Assembly (NCBI GenBank): GCA_037957365.1
Contig: JARHVA010007800.1
Span: 102,501 to 166,500 of the forward strand
From: Torreya grandis
Lineage: Eukaryota; Streptophyta; Pinopsida; Cupressales; Taxaceae
Length of the DNA: 64,000 nt
Direction of reading: 5' to 3'
Of the stretch, positions 25,190 to 34,933 are shown piece by piece. A program made the position numbers and the translations under genes. How positions within the stretch are numbered: the first letter of the stretch is position 1; every line of letters begins with the position of its first letter. A model generated the notes under the pieces. The model ran no database searches and was not told the DNA's origin. It saw only the letters and a program-made list of their open reading frames with translations.

Positions 25190-26055
25190 GTATACTAAAT
25201 CATGTAAATAATTTGCAATAAATAAAACCACTAATTTGTTATAGAATTGACTAGCTTTAATTTTTTTTAAAATGGCAATAAATAGTGCAAGTAAGAACTT
25301 AACTGGAAAAAAACTAAGATGGGTGATTTGGGTGCTAGAAACTAAGGTGAAAGCTAGTCTAAGTGTCAAAAAATAGATACTAGTGTCAGAAACCATATTA
25401 GATATTAGTACCATAATTAGATAGTAGTGTTATTATTAGAAATGTGGCAAAAATGTCTTGATATTGGTGATAGTGTACTCTATGTATGACTGTCCCAAGA
25501 TTTTGGGTAAAGTTGTGTCTAGATATATAAGGTTTGTTCTTGTGTGCATGAGTTATGAAACCCTATATTTTTTCTATTATGATTTATTTTGAGATCAAAC
25601 CCTAATTTTCCATGTTTCTAAGGCATCTAATTGATATGAGTTGAAAGTGTGTTCATTATTAGGATAGGCTGGACATCCTCAACAACCCACTGTGAAAAGA
25701 GTTTCCTACATACTAATACTCTAAGGAGGTATCAATTCCAACATAATTATCCCCACCTAAGTGTTGGTCTAAGTGTAATTGAAGCTAGTATGGTAGTGGC
25801 CTTGAGTGCCTTGAATGTGTTTGATACTAAAAATCTAGGTAATTTGAGCTTAGGGTTGTTGTATATGGTAGTATGTAAAATTAGGGTAGAATAGGGATTG
25901 ATAACCTTAATTGTACATAATTTTTTTTATGTTTGAATGTGTATTTCACATCTGATTTCCATCTAGTGGTTAGATGGCTAAAAATCATGTTTATATATTG
26001 TTTTGTTGCTTGTGAAGGTGATGAAAGAGGTCTAGATCAACCCTATGAGGTCCTA
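25190..26055 (-). repeat. LTR fragment of family F2 (same family as element C LTR)
   Basis: The reverse complement matches 61,860-62,690 in order: CACAAGCAACAAAACA, CCACTAGATG.AAAT, GTTGAGGATGTCCAG.CTATCCTA, AGTCATACATAGAG.ACA, CTTAGTTTCTAGCAC and AACAAATTAGTGGTT. It carries a version of the conserved motif at 25,702-25,753 (minus). I found no matching internal region next to it, so it is a solo or truncated LTR. The open frames inside it are incidental. Confidence 0.7.
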
Positions 26056-26199
26056 GTTTTGAAAAGATATCCATTTGGGAAACAAAGAGGCCAATGTAGT
26101 TCTCCCTAAAAGGGAGGAAGGGTCAAAGAGATCGATTTGTCTTGGTCAAAGTCGTAGAAGGGAAGGTTTGTCCATCAAAGAGACGAACAAACGGGGGTG

Positions 26200-26280
26200 G
26201 TCGAGCTAACCTCAGAAGATGTGGTATCTGAGTGCTGCCTACATAGCCCTGGTCATAGGGCCTCAGACCAATGTAGTTCA
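26200..26280 (-). promoter_or_regulatory. Conserved GAACTACATTGG...TATGTAGGCAG motif in element E
   Basis: On the minus strand: GAACTACATTGGTCTGAGG, then GGGCTATGTAGGCAGCACTC, then GAGGTTAGCTCGACCACCCC. It is the best preserved of about nine copies in the window. A half copy (GGGAGAACTACATTGG) occurs at 26,092-26,107. The function is unknown to me; position near the element's 3' end matches elements A and B. Confidence 0.7.
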
Positions 26281-26885
26281 GACTGCGAGGGTCAAAATGG
26301 TCGATGATGAGTTTGGTTGAGTGTCAAAATGATGAGGGTAAGATGATGCTATAGATGTCACAGTGGTCAAGAGGCTTTCATCTCTAGCAAGTTTCCATAG
26401 TCGTGATGGATGTATGCAAAAAATGAATGGAAGTCTATTTATGCTTCAGCAAGTATTGGTTTATGCTTAACATAAATTGGGTCTGGTCGATAGTTTCCAT
26501 GTGTATTGGTGTCCATAGAAACTATGTGAAATGGACGAGGATGATGTCAGCTGAAAATGATGAAAATGGCTTGGTTAAGGATGAGTCGACAATTGATGTG
26601 ACCAAAGTGTAGAGAAAAGATGAAAGGCAAATTGCTCTTGCATTGACAAGGACCAGAAAGGAAGCATAGATAGGGGTTATTAGAACCAAAGCCCCGTTCA
26701 TGCATTACGTCATCGACCAGTGTGGTGTTAGAACGGTAATCGAATCACTTTGACATTAAAGTGAGCTCGAAGTCCCTTGAGTAGGTGATAGGAGGTGGAT
26801 AGGGTAACCCAGTTTAAGAGCAGGAAGAACCTTGCCCCTTTTTATAGGAGACCCTGAGACAACTACAAGCCAAGTCCATGACCCG

Positions 26886-26911
26886 TTTTTTTGTTTTTTT
26901 TTTTTTTTTTT
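26886..26911. repeat. Poly-T tract
   Basis: A run of 7 T, one G and 18 T. On the element's coding strand it is a poly-A tract within the 3' region of E. Confidence 0.9.
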
Positions 26912-26919
26912 GGGTGCAG

Positions 26920-27163
26920 GCTGATCGATGCGGGAAGCCTACATAGAGATGTCTTTTGATGTATGGTCATGTTGCGAAGCTGATCAATGCGGGAAGCTTC
27001 TAAGAAAGGTTGCTGTTTGTAGCAAGATTTAGTCATAGCCATCCTTCGAGGGAGTGGTCTATATTGTTGCTTGATAAAAAGTTTGAATAGCTGTCCTTCG
27101 AGGGATCAGTCTATTAGCTACAGCAATGATAGTACAGCTGTCCTTCGAGGGAGCAGTCTATTT
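26920..27163 (-). repeat. Short direct repeats in element E 3' region
   Basis: Two copies of GCTGATCRATGCGGGAAGC (26,920 and 26,979) are followed by three copies of the near-palindrome TCCTTCGAGGGA (27,042-27,053; 27,094-27,105; 27,141-27,152). Each of the latter sits in a longer unit, GCTGTCCTTCGAGGGA..AGTCTAT. Spacing is about 50 bp throughout. Confidence 0.85.
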
Positions 27164-27470
27164 TTTTGAATTTGACTTTGTGACCTTGGATTATGTTTTG
27201 ACATCTTGATTTTTTGATTGTTTTGATTTTTGATTAGAGTCACGGACAAGGCTGTAGAAGTTCAAGGACTCCCCTTTTATTAGGACAAAGCATCCATGCA
27301 TCATAAAAGGGTCGTAGAGGACTTGTTAAAGGGGAATAGGGTTGAAAGGGATGAGGATTAAGAGGACGAGGATTGCTCAAGGGACGAGCTCAAGTAAAAC
27401 GTCAAGTGATCGAACACTCGACTAACAAAAGAATGGTCGAAGATGCAAGACATAAAAAGGGGTTTAAGGT

Positions 27471-30400
27471 CTAATAAGACCCTGGGCCATGCTTGTATGT
27501 TATGATAAGGTCCAAGTCAATTAGGAGCCAAACTTGCCCCAATTTGCTTCTTTCCAGATTGGTCAGGTGTTGATTGATGGATGTGAAGTTGGTTGACATT
27601 GTCATTAGTTGGTTGAAAAAGGTTGAATGTTTGGTCGAGAGGTTTGGTTGATTGATATTTGGTTGAAGTTTGGTTGAGACTGGTCGAATAATTGGTCGGG
27701 GGTTGGGTCGATGGACACTTGGTCGAGATGAGTGATTGATATGTGGTAGAGACTGGGTTGAAGAGTTGGTCGAGGTTCGGATGAAGGATGAATTCCCCCA
27801 ACGGGTAGGGAGAATGTTTGAAAGATTGGTTAAGGTCGGTTGAGGTTTAGTGGTCAGATGGATGGTATTAATGTCGAATAAGGGGGTCAAAGGTGACAAA
27901 GGGACCACAGTCTGGCGTGGGGATCCTGATTTAGGTGATGAGGTTGGAGAGGCATGAGTCAGGGTTGATGTTTTGTCGAAGGGGTGGTCAAGAGGATCCT
28001 TGATGAGAAGGGAATCCTTTTTCCAGTGTTGACGAGTGACAGCTTTGAGAGCACAACAATTCTTAGTGTCATGTCCCGGAGTGTGATGATAGTGACAAAA
28101 CGTAGAGTTGTCGAACCAAGATGGCCTTGATCTGAGAGTTGATGAGTGGAGTGGTGTGGAAGGTTTGTTGATAATGTGGTCGAGAAGAGAGGTGTCATTC
28201 TCCAAACATTGGTGAACGACGACCTTGAGGGCATGACAATGCTCCGTGTCATGTCCAGGCGTGCGATGATACGCACAAATGCAAGTGTCATCGAACCATG
28301 GTGGTTTTGGTTCGAGAGAGTTATATGGTCTAAGAGGCGGGAGATCAATACGAGAGGACTGCAACAAGTGCCGTAAGAGCAAGGCATATGAACCTGCTAA
28401 CGGGTCTGGATGTTTTATTGCAGTGAGGGTTGGTGACGTTGGTTTGGGAGGTGAAAGAGGCATAGGTCGAGGGTTTGGAGGAGATGTATGTCTGATGGGA
28501 TGAGGGAGTAATAGAGGCAAATTGCCTCTGTGAAGGATGGGAGTGGGAAGCACTCCTATTAAAGTAGACAGATGCGGGCCCAAGATTGAAGGTAATGACG
28601 AAGGTGGGAGATGAGTCCTCTGATGTGGTCTAGTAGCTTTCGTGTGTTTGGGTCGAGGGCCACCGTTGTGTGAGGCGAGGTTAGATGTGGGTTTGGGTTT
28701 AGATGTGGACGGAGGTGAGTGAGATGTAGAAATCTCAGGCAAAGGGCAAGAGAAAACTGTGACTGGGTGTTCCTCGGTTGAAATGGGTGGAGAGACTGGT
28801 TCTTCTCTTGGTGGAGAAGAAATAAGAGAGTGTGGCTCCTCAAGTGGGCAGAGGGCGTGGATGATCGTGCCTTCTACTTGTAGTTGAGGAGTAGGCAAGG
28901 TAGGGTCTTCGGATGGAGGTGGGCTTAATGGCGTTGATGTGGTCAAAGCGTCTTCCAATACAAGAGAGGTAGATGGAGGGCTAGTAGGAGAAGAAGGTTC
29001 TTCATCCTTTAATGGAAGAGGTTGGTCAAGGACAAGAGGCAAGATAGTGCTAATCGTGTGAATGTCATGGTCTTGAGGGTCATTGGTCGAAGTCTGGACG
29101 TTGTTTTAAGTAGGTGGATGATTCAGAAAAGGGTGTTTGAAGATGTCGATATGTTGGTTAGGTGGGGCGTTCGGGTTATCTAAAATAAGATCCCCCTTGT
29201 CGATCATGTCTTGGACGATGTTTTTGAAGGTTCGGCAGTTGTCGATGTCATGGCCTTGGACGTGATGAAAGGGATAGAAGTCGGCCTCCCTATACCACGT
29301 AGGGATGGCTTTTGAAGGGTCAAATTGAGGTGGTTGGATTGGAGGGAGATTGAGGACCCCCTACTCGAGAAGTTTTTCCAAAACGGAAGCGTGTGGTTCT
29401 CCAAGTGGAGTGTAAGAACGCTGAATGTACCATTGTTGGAATTGTTTGGTGATGCTTGGAGATGTCGAAGATTGAGAGTAATTAGTTGTTGTCGATGATG
29501 GTGATCTAACGACCACAGTATTGGCCACTCCTTTAGATTCAGAATTGGCAGAAGAAGAAGGTCTGGAAGAAGAATGGCCATAGGTAGATTTTGCGTTGGT
29601 ATTACGCAATTTGACCTTATCTTCTTCAAGGGCGAGGAGTTCGAGCTTTCGAGCCATGGTGAAAGCTTCGTCAAAAGTATGGAATGTCTGAATCCGCAAG
29701 GTAGAAGAGATGTGTCTGGCACATGCTCGAGAGAAGAGCTCGATGAGCTCGGGTTGAGGCAAAGAGAAGGAGAGCTGGTTGATCAGACCTCTCCAACGAG
29801 CGACAAAGTCGACTACAGATTCGTCATCAAATTGCCTAATGGAGTAAAGGTCTGTGATTGAGACTTGTTTGGTGATGTTGATTGAGAAATGGTCAAGAAA
29901 CAGTTGGGCGAGTTGGATGAATGAAAAGATAGAATGTTTGGCAAGAGAACTATACCAGTCAAGGGCAGGGCTAGAAAGCGACATAGGGAACGTGCGTAAA
30001 AGCAACGCATCGTCATGGGTAATAAGATAACAGGCATGTCTAAATGCCCGTAGATGTTGTTGTGGGTCTTCCTTACTCTAAAAGCGAGTGAATTTAGGAA
30101 GCTCCCAATGGTTAGGGTATGGTCGAATAGGGACAGAAGGGTGGATGGGCTCGCTGCAAATTTGCTCATATGACAAAGTATTGCTTGAACCAAAAATGGA
30201 GGCTTTGAGACTGGACATTTTATCCATCAGCATCTTGATAAGATCTGCTGATGGATTGGCGGGTTGAGCGCCCCCCTAAGTTGTAGGGCGCTTGGAAGAG
30301 GCTAAAGGAGGCGTGCGACATAGTCGGTTGTACAATGTACAGATGACTAGTCGCAGGGGCAGAAGTGGAGGCTAGAGGTGGTTGTGTTATGAAGGTCAAA

Positions 30401-30703
30401 GGTATAAGTTGACTGGGCACCGCCAAAGGTGGTTGAATGGCGGCACTGGTAGAAAGACAGGTTGGCACTCCTACATTTGATGGGCGCAAGAGTATGAGGG
30501 GTCGAGACAATCAAGTTCTGATATGATGTAGAACTTGGTTGAATTGCAGGTGGTTGAGGGGGTAATGGAACCCCGATGGAGGTCGGTATAAAAATAGGCG
30601 GGGAGGCCAAACTTTGCATATTGGCCATGGTTGGATTAATAGTTGAGGCAAAAGGCTGAGTCATAAAGGGTTGGGTAGCGAATGGTGTGGATGTTGTCCC
30701 CAT
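27471..30703 (-). pseudogene. Long gag of element E with three zinc-knuckle-like motifs
   Basis: A proline/threonine-rich N-terminal part (30,703-30,220, with two frame changes) leads into a retrotransposon gag core (about 30,170-29,590): ELPKFTRF, PQQHLRAFRHACYL, LLRTFPMSLSSPALDWYSSL, FLDHFSINI, IRQFDDESVVDFVARWRGL and ARKLELLALEEDKV. Downstream the frame carries a first knuckle-like FYPFHHVQGHDIDNC (29,283-29,235) and, after a Pro/Ser/Thr-rich spacer, two more: CAYHRTPGHDTEHC (ends 28,236) and CHYHHTPGHDTKNC (28,100-28,056). These last two sit in a duplicated ~60-residue module with PPWFD/PSWFD before each. Only two stops (TAG near 29,343, TAA near 29,107) interrupt 30,005-27,471. Gag would package element RNA; the knuckles would bind nucleic acid. 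Open frames on the opposite strand are shadows. Confidence 0.8.
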
Positions 30704-32030
30704 GTCACCCGAAAGGTCTCACGTTGGGTTTCTCGCGAGATAGTTTTGGAGGGCTGCGGTATTGAGGTCCAAGAATCTCTCGAAATCCTGGTCCCCTTCA
30801 GGGATGATGGGAATTTGAGTCGGGGTCGGGGTCGGGGTCGGTCCTGTAGGAGTTCTTTCAGTCTTCGAGTGGAACTCCATGATAGGACTTGGTTAGGGAC
30901 GAAGGAGAGTGGTCAAAAAGGAGGGTCAGGTTCCAGAAACTGTGTTCTTGCAGTTCCAGAAACTTAGAATGGAGTTTTGACAGAGAAGGGACAAGTTTTA
31001 GGCTACTGGTTTTGAAAAAAAAGGATAGTGACAGAGACCGACGTCGGTTGAAAAACTTATGTCGGTAAGGAAATAGCCGACGTCGGTCAGATAACCGATG
31101 CCGGTAAGGTAGGAAAGCCGACGTCGGTGACAGAACCGATGCCGGTGACTGGGAAAGCTGACGTCGATGGCAGAACCGATGCCGGTGACTGTGTTTTCCA
31201 GAGAACCAAAAGAATTTTGAGATTCTTTGGAAAAACAATGAAGAAAGCGTCCTTACTCACTCAAACAAATAGATGAGAAGAGAAGAACAGAGAGAGACAA
31301 ACAAGCCTAAGCGATAAATCCTAGGAATTAACCTTAGAATCTGGTGGCTTATGCCTTAGATGAATGTTTAGGGAGATTGGCTATCAAGAAGGTCCTAGAA
31401 GAGGCAGTCTAGAGCTGGTTTCAGGTCTTGTTTTAGGTGCTTAAAGTCTGTGTTAGGTCTGGTACGTGGCCTGGTGCTAAGGAGCAAGCTCCCCTCACTT
31501 CACGATTCTAGTGGTTAGCTGGTCTTGCTTAGCCAAGATATACCTCACCTAGAGTTTATCCTCCACCAGAGAACGGAGTGGGCTTCCCCCTTGGTGACGA
31601 AATCCAAGTAGGGTCACCGGGACGGGTAAGGTATCCGCTGGGGGATGAAATCCCAGTCGGGCCTTGTCTCAGGTAAGTTTTATGTTCATTTTAGTGCATG
31701 TGGTCCGGTCGTGTAACATCAAGTGTCTACGATTTATTCAATATGCGGATTTAAGTTACCAGATGTGGACTAAGAAGATGCAAGCACGAGCAGAGATGAA
31801 TGCAAAGTGTTTTAATGCCCAAGTCGAAATGTGATGTTTGTTATGAAGACAAGTTTGAGAAAGGGTTGAGAGTATGATGTTTAGACTAGTCTAGAAATGC
31901 AAGAAGGAAAAGAAAGATTCATTTTAGTCCTGCTTATAGTGTCATTGAGAAGAAAAGAAGGAGGAGAAAAGGTAAGAACCTAATGCTCCTAAATGAATGA
32001 AGAAGAAAAGGAACCCAGGAGGAACCTAGG
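30704..32030 (-). other. Leader region of element E
   Basis: It lies between the primer-binding site and gag. It holds the CCGACGTCGG repeat array (31,030-31,190) and a duplicated ACGAAATCC.AGT.GGG block at about 31,595-31,660. It is CpG-rich compared with the rest of the window. No gene is apparent; one open frame (31,238-30,858) translates the repeats as RHR.S.RRR with a 13-residue period. Confidence 0.6.
31030..31190. repeat. ~40-bp tandem array of palindromic CCGACGTCGGT sites
   Basis: The palindrome CCGACGTCGG, or a one-base variant, occurs at 31,038, 31,077, 31,118 and 31,158 (spacing 39-41 bp). Between them is the related CCGATGCCGGT (about 31,095, 31,135, 31,176). Related sites also lie in the LTR (32,446-32,526; 33,040-33,075). 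GACGTC is the core of plant bZIP-type binding sites, so regulatory use is possible but unproven. It could equally form RNA hairpins in the leader. Confidence 0.85.
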
Positions 32031-32048
32031 GTCCCACCGGGCGTGCCA
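32031..32048 (-). other. Primer-binding site of element E
   Basis: The minus strand reads TGGCACGCCCGGTGGGAC, three bases after the LTR end (...GAAACA). TGG-initial tRNA-complementary sequences of this kind follow the LTR in many plant Ty3 elements. I do not name the tRNA. Confidence 0.75.
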
Positions 32049-32051
32049 GAA

Positions 32052-33434
32052 TGTTTCTATCACTAATTCGCTTTTTCAGATTATAAAGAGAGAGAAGAAA
32101 CTAAAGAATAATGGACAAGGCATGTGAAGTACCTTGATAAAGATCGCGCACCATAATCCAGACGTTTGTGAGCACCCCTCTTTGGCTGTGGAGGAATGAC
32201 ACCTGCAAAGAAAAAGAACTTGGACAAGAAAATGTTAGATGGATAGGCGGTGGGTTGCCAAGCGAAAGCTTGTTCCTAGAAGTATAAGAACTTCCTTAAG
32301 GGAGGTCAACCCACTATTTTGATAAAAGATAAATGACTGATAAATGACAGAATGCTAAAATAGACTAAAATGATAGCAAACTGAAAGAGAAAAGAAAGCA
32401 AAGGCTTACCTGGAAGAAGCTGTCGGCCTGGTTGCAGTCGCCGGCGTCGGTGGTCTCACCGGCGTCGGTTGTCAGGTCTGCTGACATCGGTTAGTTTGCC
32501 GACGTCGGTGGGGGTAATGACCAGCGTCGGTCAGGGCAATAGGCTTGGACGGGGTTTTAGGCAGGTTCTGGTCGAGTCTGGACAGAGTCTGGTCTGGGCT
32601 TGGTCTGTGGACAGGTCAGTGGATGTACAAAATGGTCTGGGAGAGTCTGGTTTTAGTTGAAGGTCTGTGCAGAGGTCTAGGATAATGGACAAAATGTCGA
32701 AAAGGGACAGAGAGATAAGGAAGCCAATCAGGGAGATAGGAATCTGGGTCTAACTGGTTTGGTTAGCTGCCTGTGCCCTGCTGAAGAAGGTGTTGATCTG
32801 GTTGCTGGTGATGCCGGATGTGAAGCCTGTTGCTGATGAAGAATCCCTTTTGTTCACTTGCAGAAGCTTGCTGTGTACCTAAGGGAGAGAGTCAGATTGA
32901 TTGGGAGAGAGGTCAAGTGAAAGGATGGATACAAGGGTCTGATACGAAGGTTGAAGAGTCGGGATGCCAGGGAGAAACGTAGAGATGCGAAGAGGAGCCA
33001 AGAGAAGGAGATAACGGTGAAGAAGCCGTTGTGAAAGGTGCCGACGCCGGCAATATCGCTGACGTCGGCCGAAGGATGATCGACGTTGGTGGCTAAAAGG
33101 CCGGAAAAAGGCTAAAAATAGCCTTCTATCTATTTTCCAGCCGCCAGGTCAAATGAATGCGAGGATGAAACGGTCGACGGGGGTTAAATGGGCGAGTGAA
33201 GAGATTGGAATGGGAGTCTAAGGCATTAAATGGCCATGTGGGGAATGAAGGGGATCCAAGGAGGGTATCCTAGGGTGGCGAGGTGGCAAGGAGAGGGAAA
33301 AATGGACTTATTTAATTAGAAATAGATGATTATTTTCAATTAATAAGACCTAGGTAGGTTAGGGATAGTCGAAGTGGCAAGGGAGCAAGGGGAGAGAGGA
33401 AGACCAAGAGTTAGACACTTTTTAGGTGTCTACA
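32052..33434 (-). repeat. 5' LTR of element E
   Basis: It begins TGTAGACACCTAAAAAGTGTC at 33,434 (minus) and ends ...GAAACA at 32,052, so it has TG...CA ends and is about 1.38 kb long. It contains further CCGACGTCGG-type sites. The outer edge directly abuts the broken gag of D. No second LTR copy was found in the window. Confidence 0.75.
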
Positions 33435-34405
33435 CATACCTTGTGCCATTTGTCTTTTCAAGGCTAGTAGTTCATTTTCTAGCTTTTGTACCATTAGATC
33501 AGTGGTGCCTGTAGATGAATATTCAGAAGATGATGAGGGTCTATTTCTGTTTAGATATATTCTTATCTTTCCTGCTAAGATGAGATCATCTTTTACCTCA
33601 GTGGCCAAAAGTTGAGCTGCAACAAGATCTATTTGACTAGCACATCTCAAAAGAATACTCACTTCAGATAACTAAGAATTAATGAAGAAGCATTTGAGAT
33701 TCTCAGTTGTAGGTTGAGAAATTACAGGAATTCTGTTCCTCAATTTGTCAAACTTAGCTATGAAGTCTCTCATTAGTTCATGAGGTTTTTTCCTCATCTG
33801 TGTAAGTTGAGCCAAAAGTGCATGTGCATCTTCTATAGGTTTGAATCTGGCTTCAAACTTAGCTTTGAGGGTGTTCCAATCAGTTACTGATCAAGCCTGT
33901 AGATGATAAAACCAATCTGCAGTAGCACCTTGTAATGTTTCTACAAATAACCTGACTGCTACATCTTCAATTATACTCTAATTATGCCATAGGCTATGCT
34001 GAAGGCTGCAATGTGTTCATCAAGATGAACTTTTCCATCACCATAGAATTTGGAGAAATTTTTCCTTAAATTGCATGAAAGCTCATGTAAAAGTGGAGTA
34101 ATATTGAGAGGACCAAAATAATTACCCCAGGGGCCTTGAACTGCCATTATATGACTATGAAAAAGAGGAATAACAAATTTCAAAGGGGTAGTTATTGGCA
34201 AAGCTTTATCAACATCAGAAGTGGATACTTCGTTTGGAAATGGAGATCTGATTTTAGTAGGAGAAAAGCTCTTGGTTCGTTGGAGGTGAGATGGTGAAGG
34301 AAACAGATCAAAATTACTTTGTTGTACCAACTCGAATATAGGGTCAACAATACCTTTAGCCCTTTGGCTTCGTGTATACCTTGAATCTGCTAGATTGTGA
34401 AACAA
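33435..34405 (-). pseudogene. gag of element D, truncated by E
   Basis: It starts at ATG 34,405 (MFHNLADSRYTRSQ). The first 144 codons are open and include PWGNYFGPLNI, HELSCNLRKNFSKFYGDGKV and DEHIAAFSIA, the N-terminal gag core of plant Ty3 elements. After a frame break near 33,980 the core continues through stops (AVRLFVETLQGA-type and LMRDFIAKF-type blocks, about 33,960-33,700). The end is open again from 33,662 (ILLRCASQIDLVAAQLLATEV, then RPSSSSEYSS, then NELLALKRQMAQGM). The last residues before 33,434 are gag and then the E LTR starts. It would form the capsid of the particle. The zinc-knuckle part is lost to the insertion. Confidence 0.75.
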
Positions 34406-34603
34406 AAATAGAGAAGAATTGACCTTGCTTTAGTTTGAAGCTTGAGGCTTTAAACTGTGTGTTCTTTCCCAGTTAGTGTGGAGGTGAATGGTAAGGTTAT
34501 AATAATAATGGGTAAAACACAAAATTGGAATGGAGTCTATAATGGATAATGGTAGACACTAATTTCATCTGAAACTTGAGGTTTCAAAATGCACATAACT
34601 ATA

Positions 34604-34625
34604 TCTCCAGCGGAGTCGCCAAAAA
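34604..34625 (-). other. Primer-binding site of element D, copy 2
   Basis: The minus strand reads TTTTTGGCGACTCCGCTGGA, preceded by GCGCAACAG. Such TTTTTGGCGACTC... sequences follow the LTR in plant Ty3 elements. A near-identical site lies 129 bp away at 34,733-34,754. Confidence 0.6.
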
Positions 34626-34732
34626 CTGTTGCGCAAGTCTGGGAGGAAAATTTTAACAATGGGAAAGCACTGAAGCAGTTCGTTCTTCCACAACAGAGTA
34701 TAATGGATAGGAAATAACAATAATGGGTTATA

Positions 34733-34754
34733 TCCCTAGCGGAGTCACCAAAAA
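34733..34754 (-). other. Primer-binding site of element D, copy 1 (next to LTR)
   Basis: The minus strand reads TTTTTGGTGACTCCGCTAGG, preceded by ACCAATAG. It is nearest the LTR on the element's own strand, so it is probably the one in use. The duplication includes a few bases on both sides. Confidence 0.6.
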
Positions 34755-34895
34755 CTATTGGTTGATTATTTTGTAGATCAACATATTGATAAACAAAATA
34801 GGTCTGATCATCCAAAGTAGGAAGATTGGTCAGCCAAATGTGTAGGTTTACCACATCAAAATGGGACTAATCTCTCCTCTCATCAAGGGGAGGTT

Positions 34896-34898
<3 letters not shown>

Positions 34899-34930
<32 letters not shown>
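34899..34930. repeat. (TA)16 microsatellite
   Basis: Sixteen uninterrupted TA dinucleotides. On the minus strand it lies about 145 bp upstream of the first primer-binding site, where an LTR promoter TATA region could be; that role is speculative. Confidence 0.9.

Positions 34931-34933
<3 letters not shown>

Larger units (their letters stand above)
26056..33434 (-). mobile_element. Gag-only LTR retrotransposon E, G+C-richer and less decayed
   Basis: The minus-strand order is: 5' LTR (33,434-32,052, starting TGTAGACACC), primer-binding site TGGCACGCCCGGTGGGAC, leader, one very long gag (30,703-27,471), and about 1.4 kb of repeat-bearing 3' sequence with the conserved GAACTACATTGG motif. No protease, RT, RNase H or integrase is present, and the 3' LTR is missing at the junction with the F2 LTR. 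It is inserted into the gag of element D: D's reading frame breaks off exactly where TGTAGACACC begins. By composition and number of disruptions it is among the youngest items here. The plan fits non-autonomous TR-GAG-type elements of plants. Confidence 0.7.

Noticed and set aside
28146..30967. Several plus-strand open frames of 74-98 codons
   Set aside because: They lie opposite the gag of element E, whose minus-strand frame carries recognisable gag and zinc-knuckle motifs. They are shadows produced by its G+C-rich codons.
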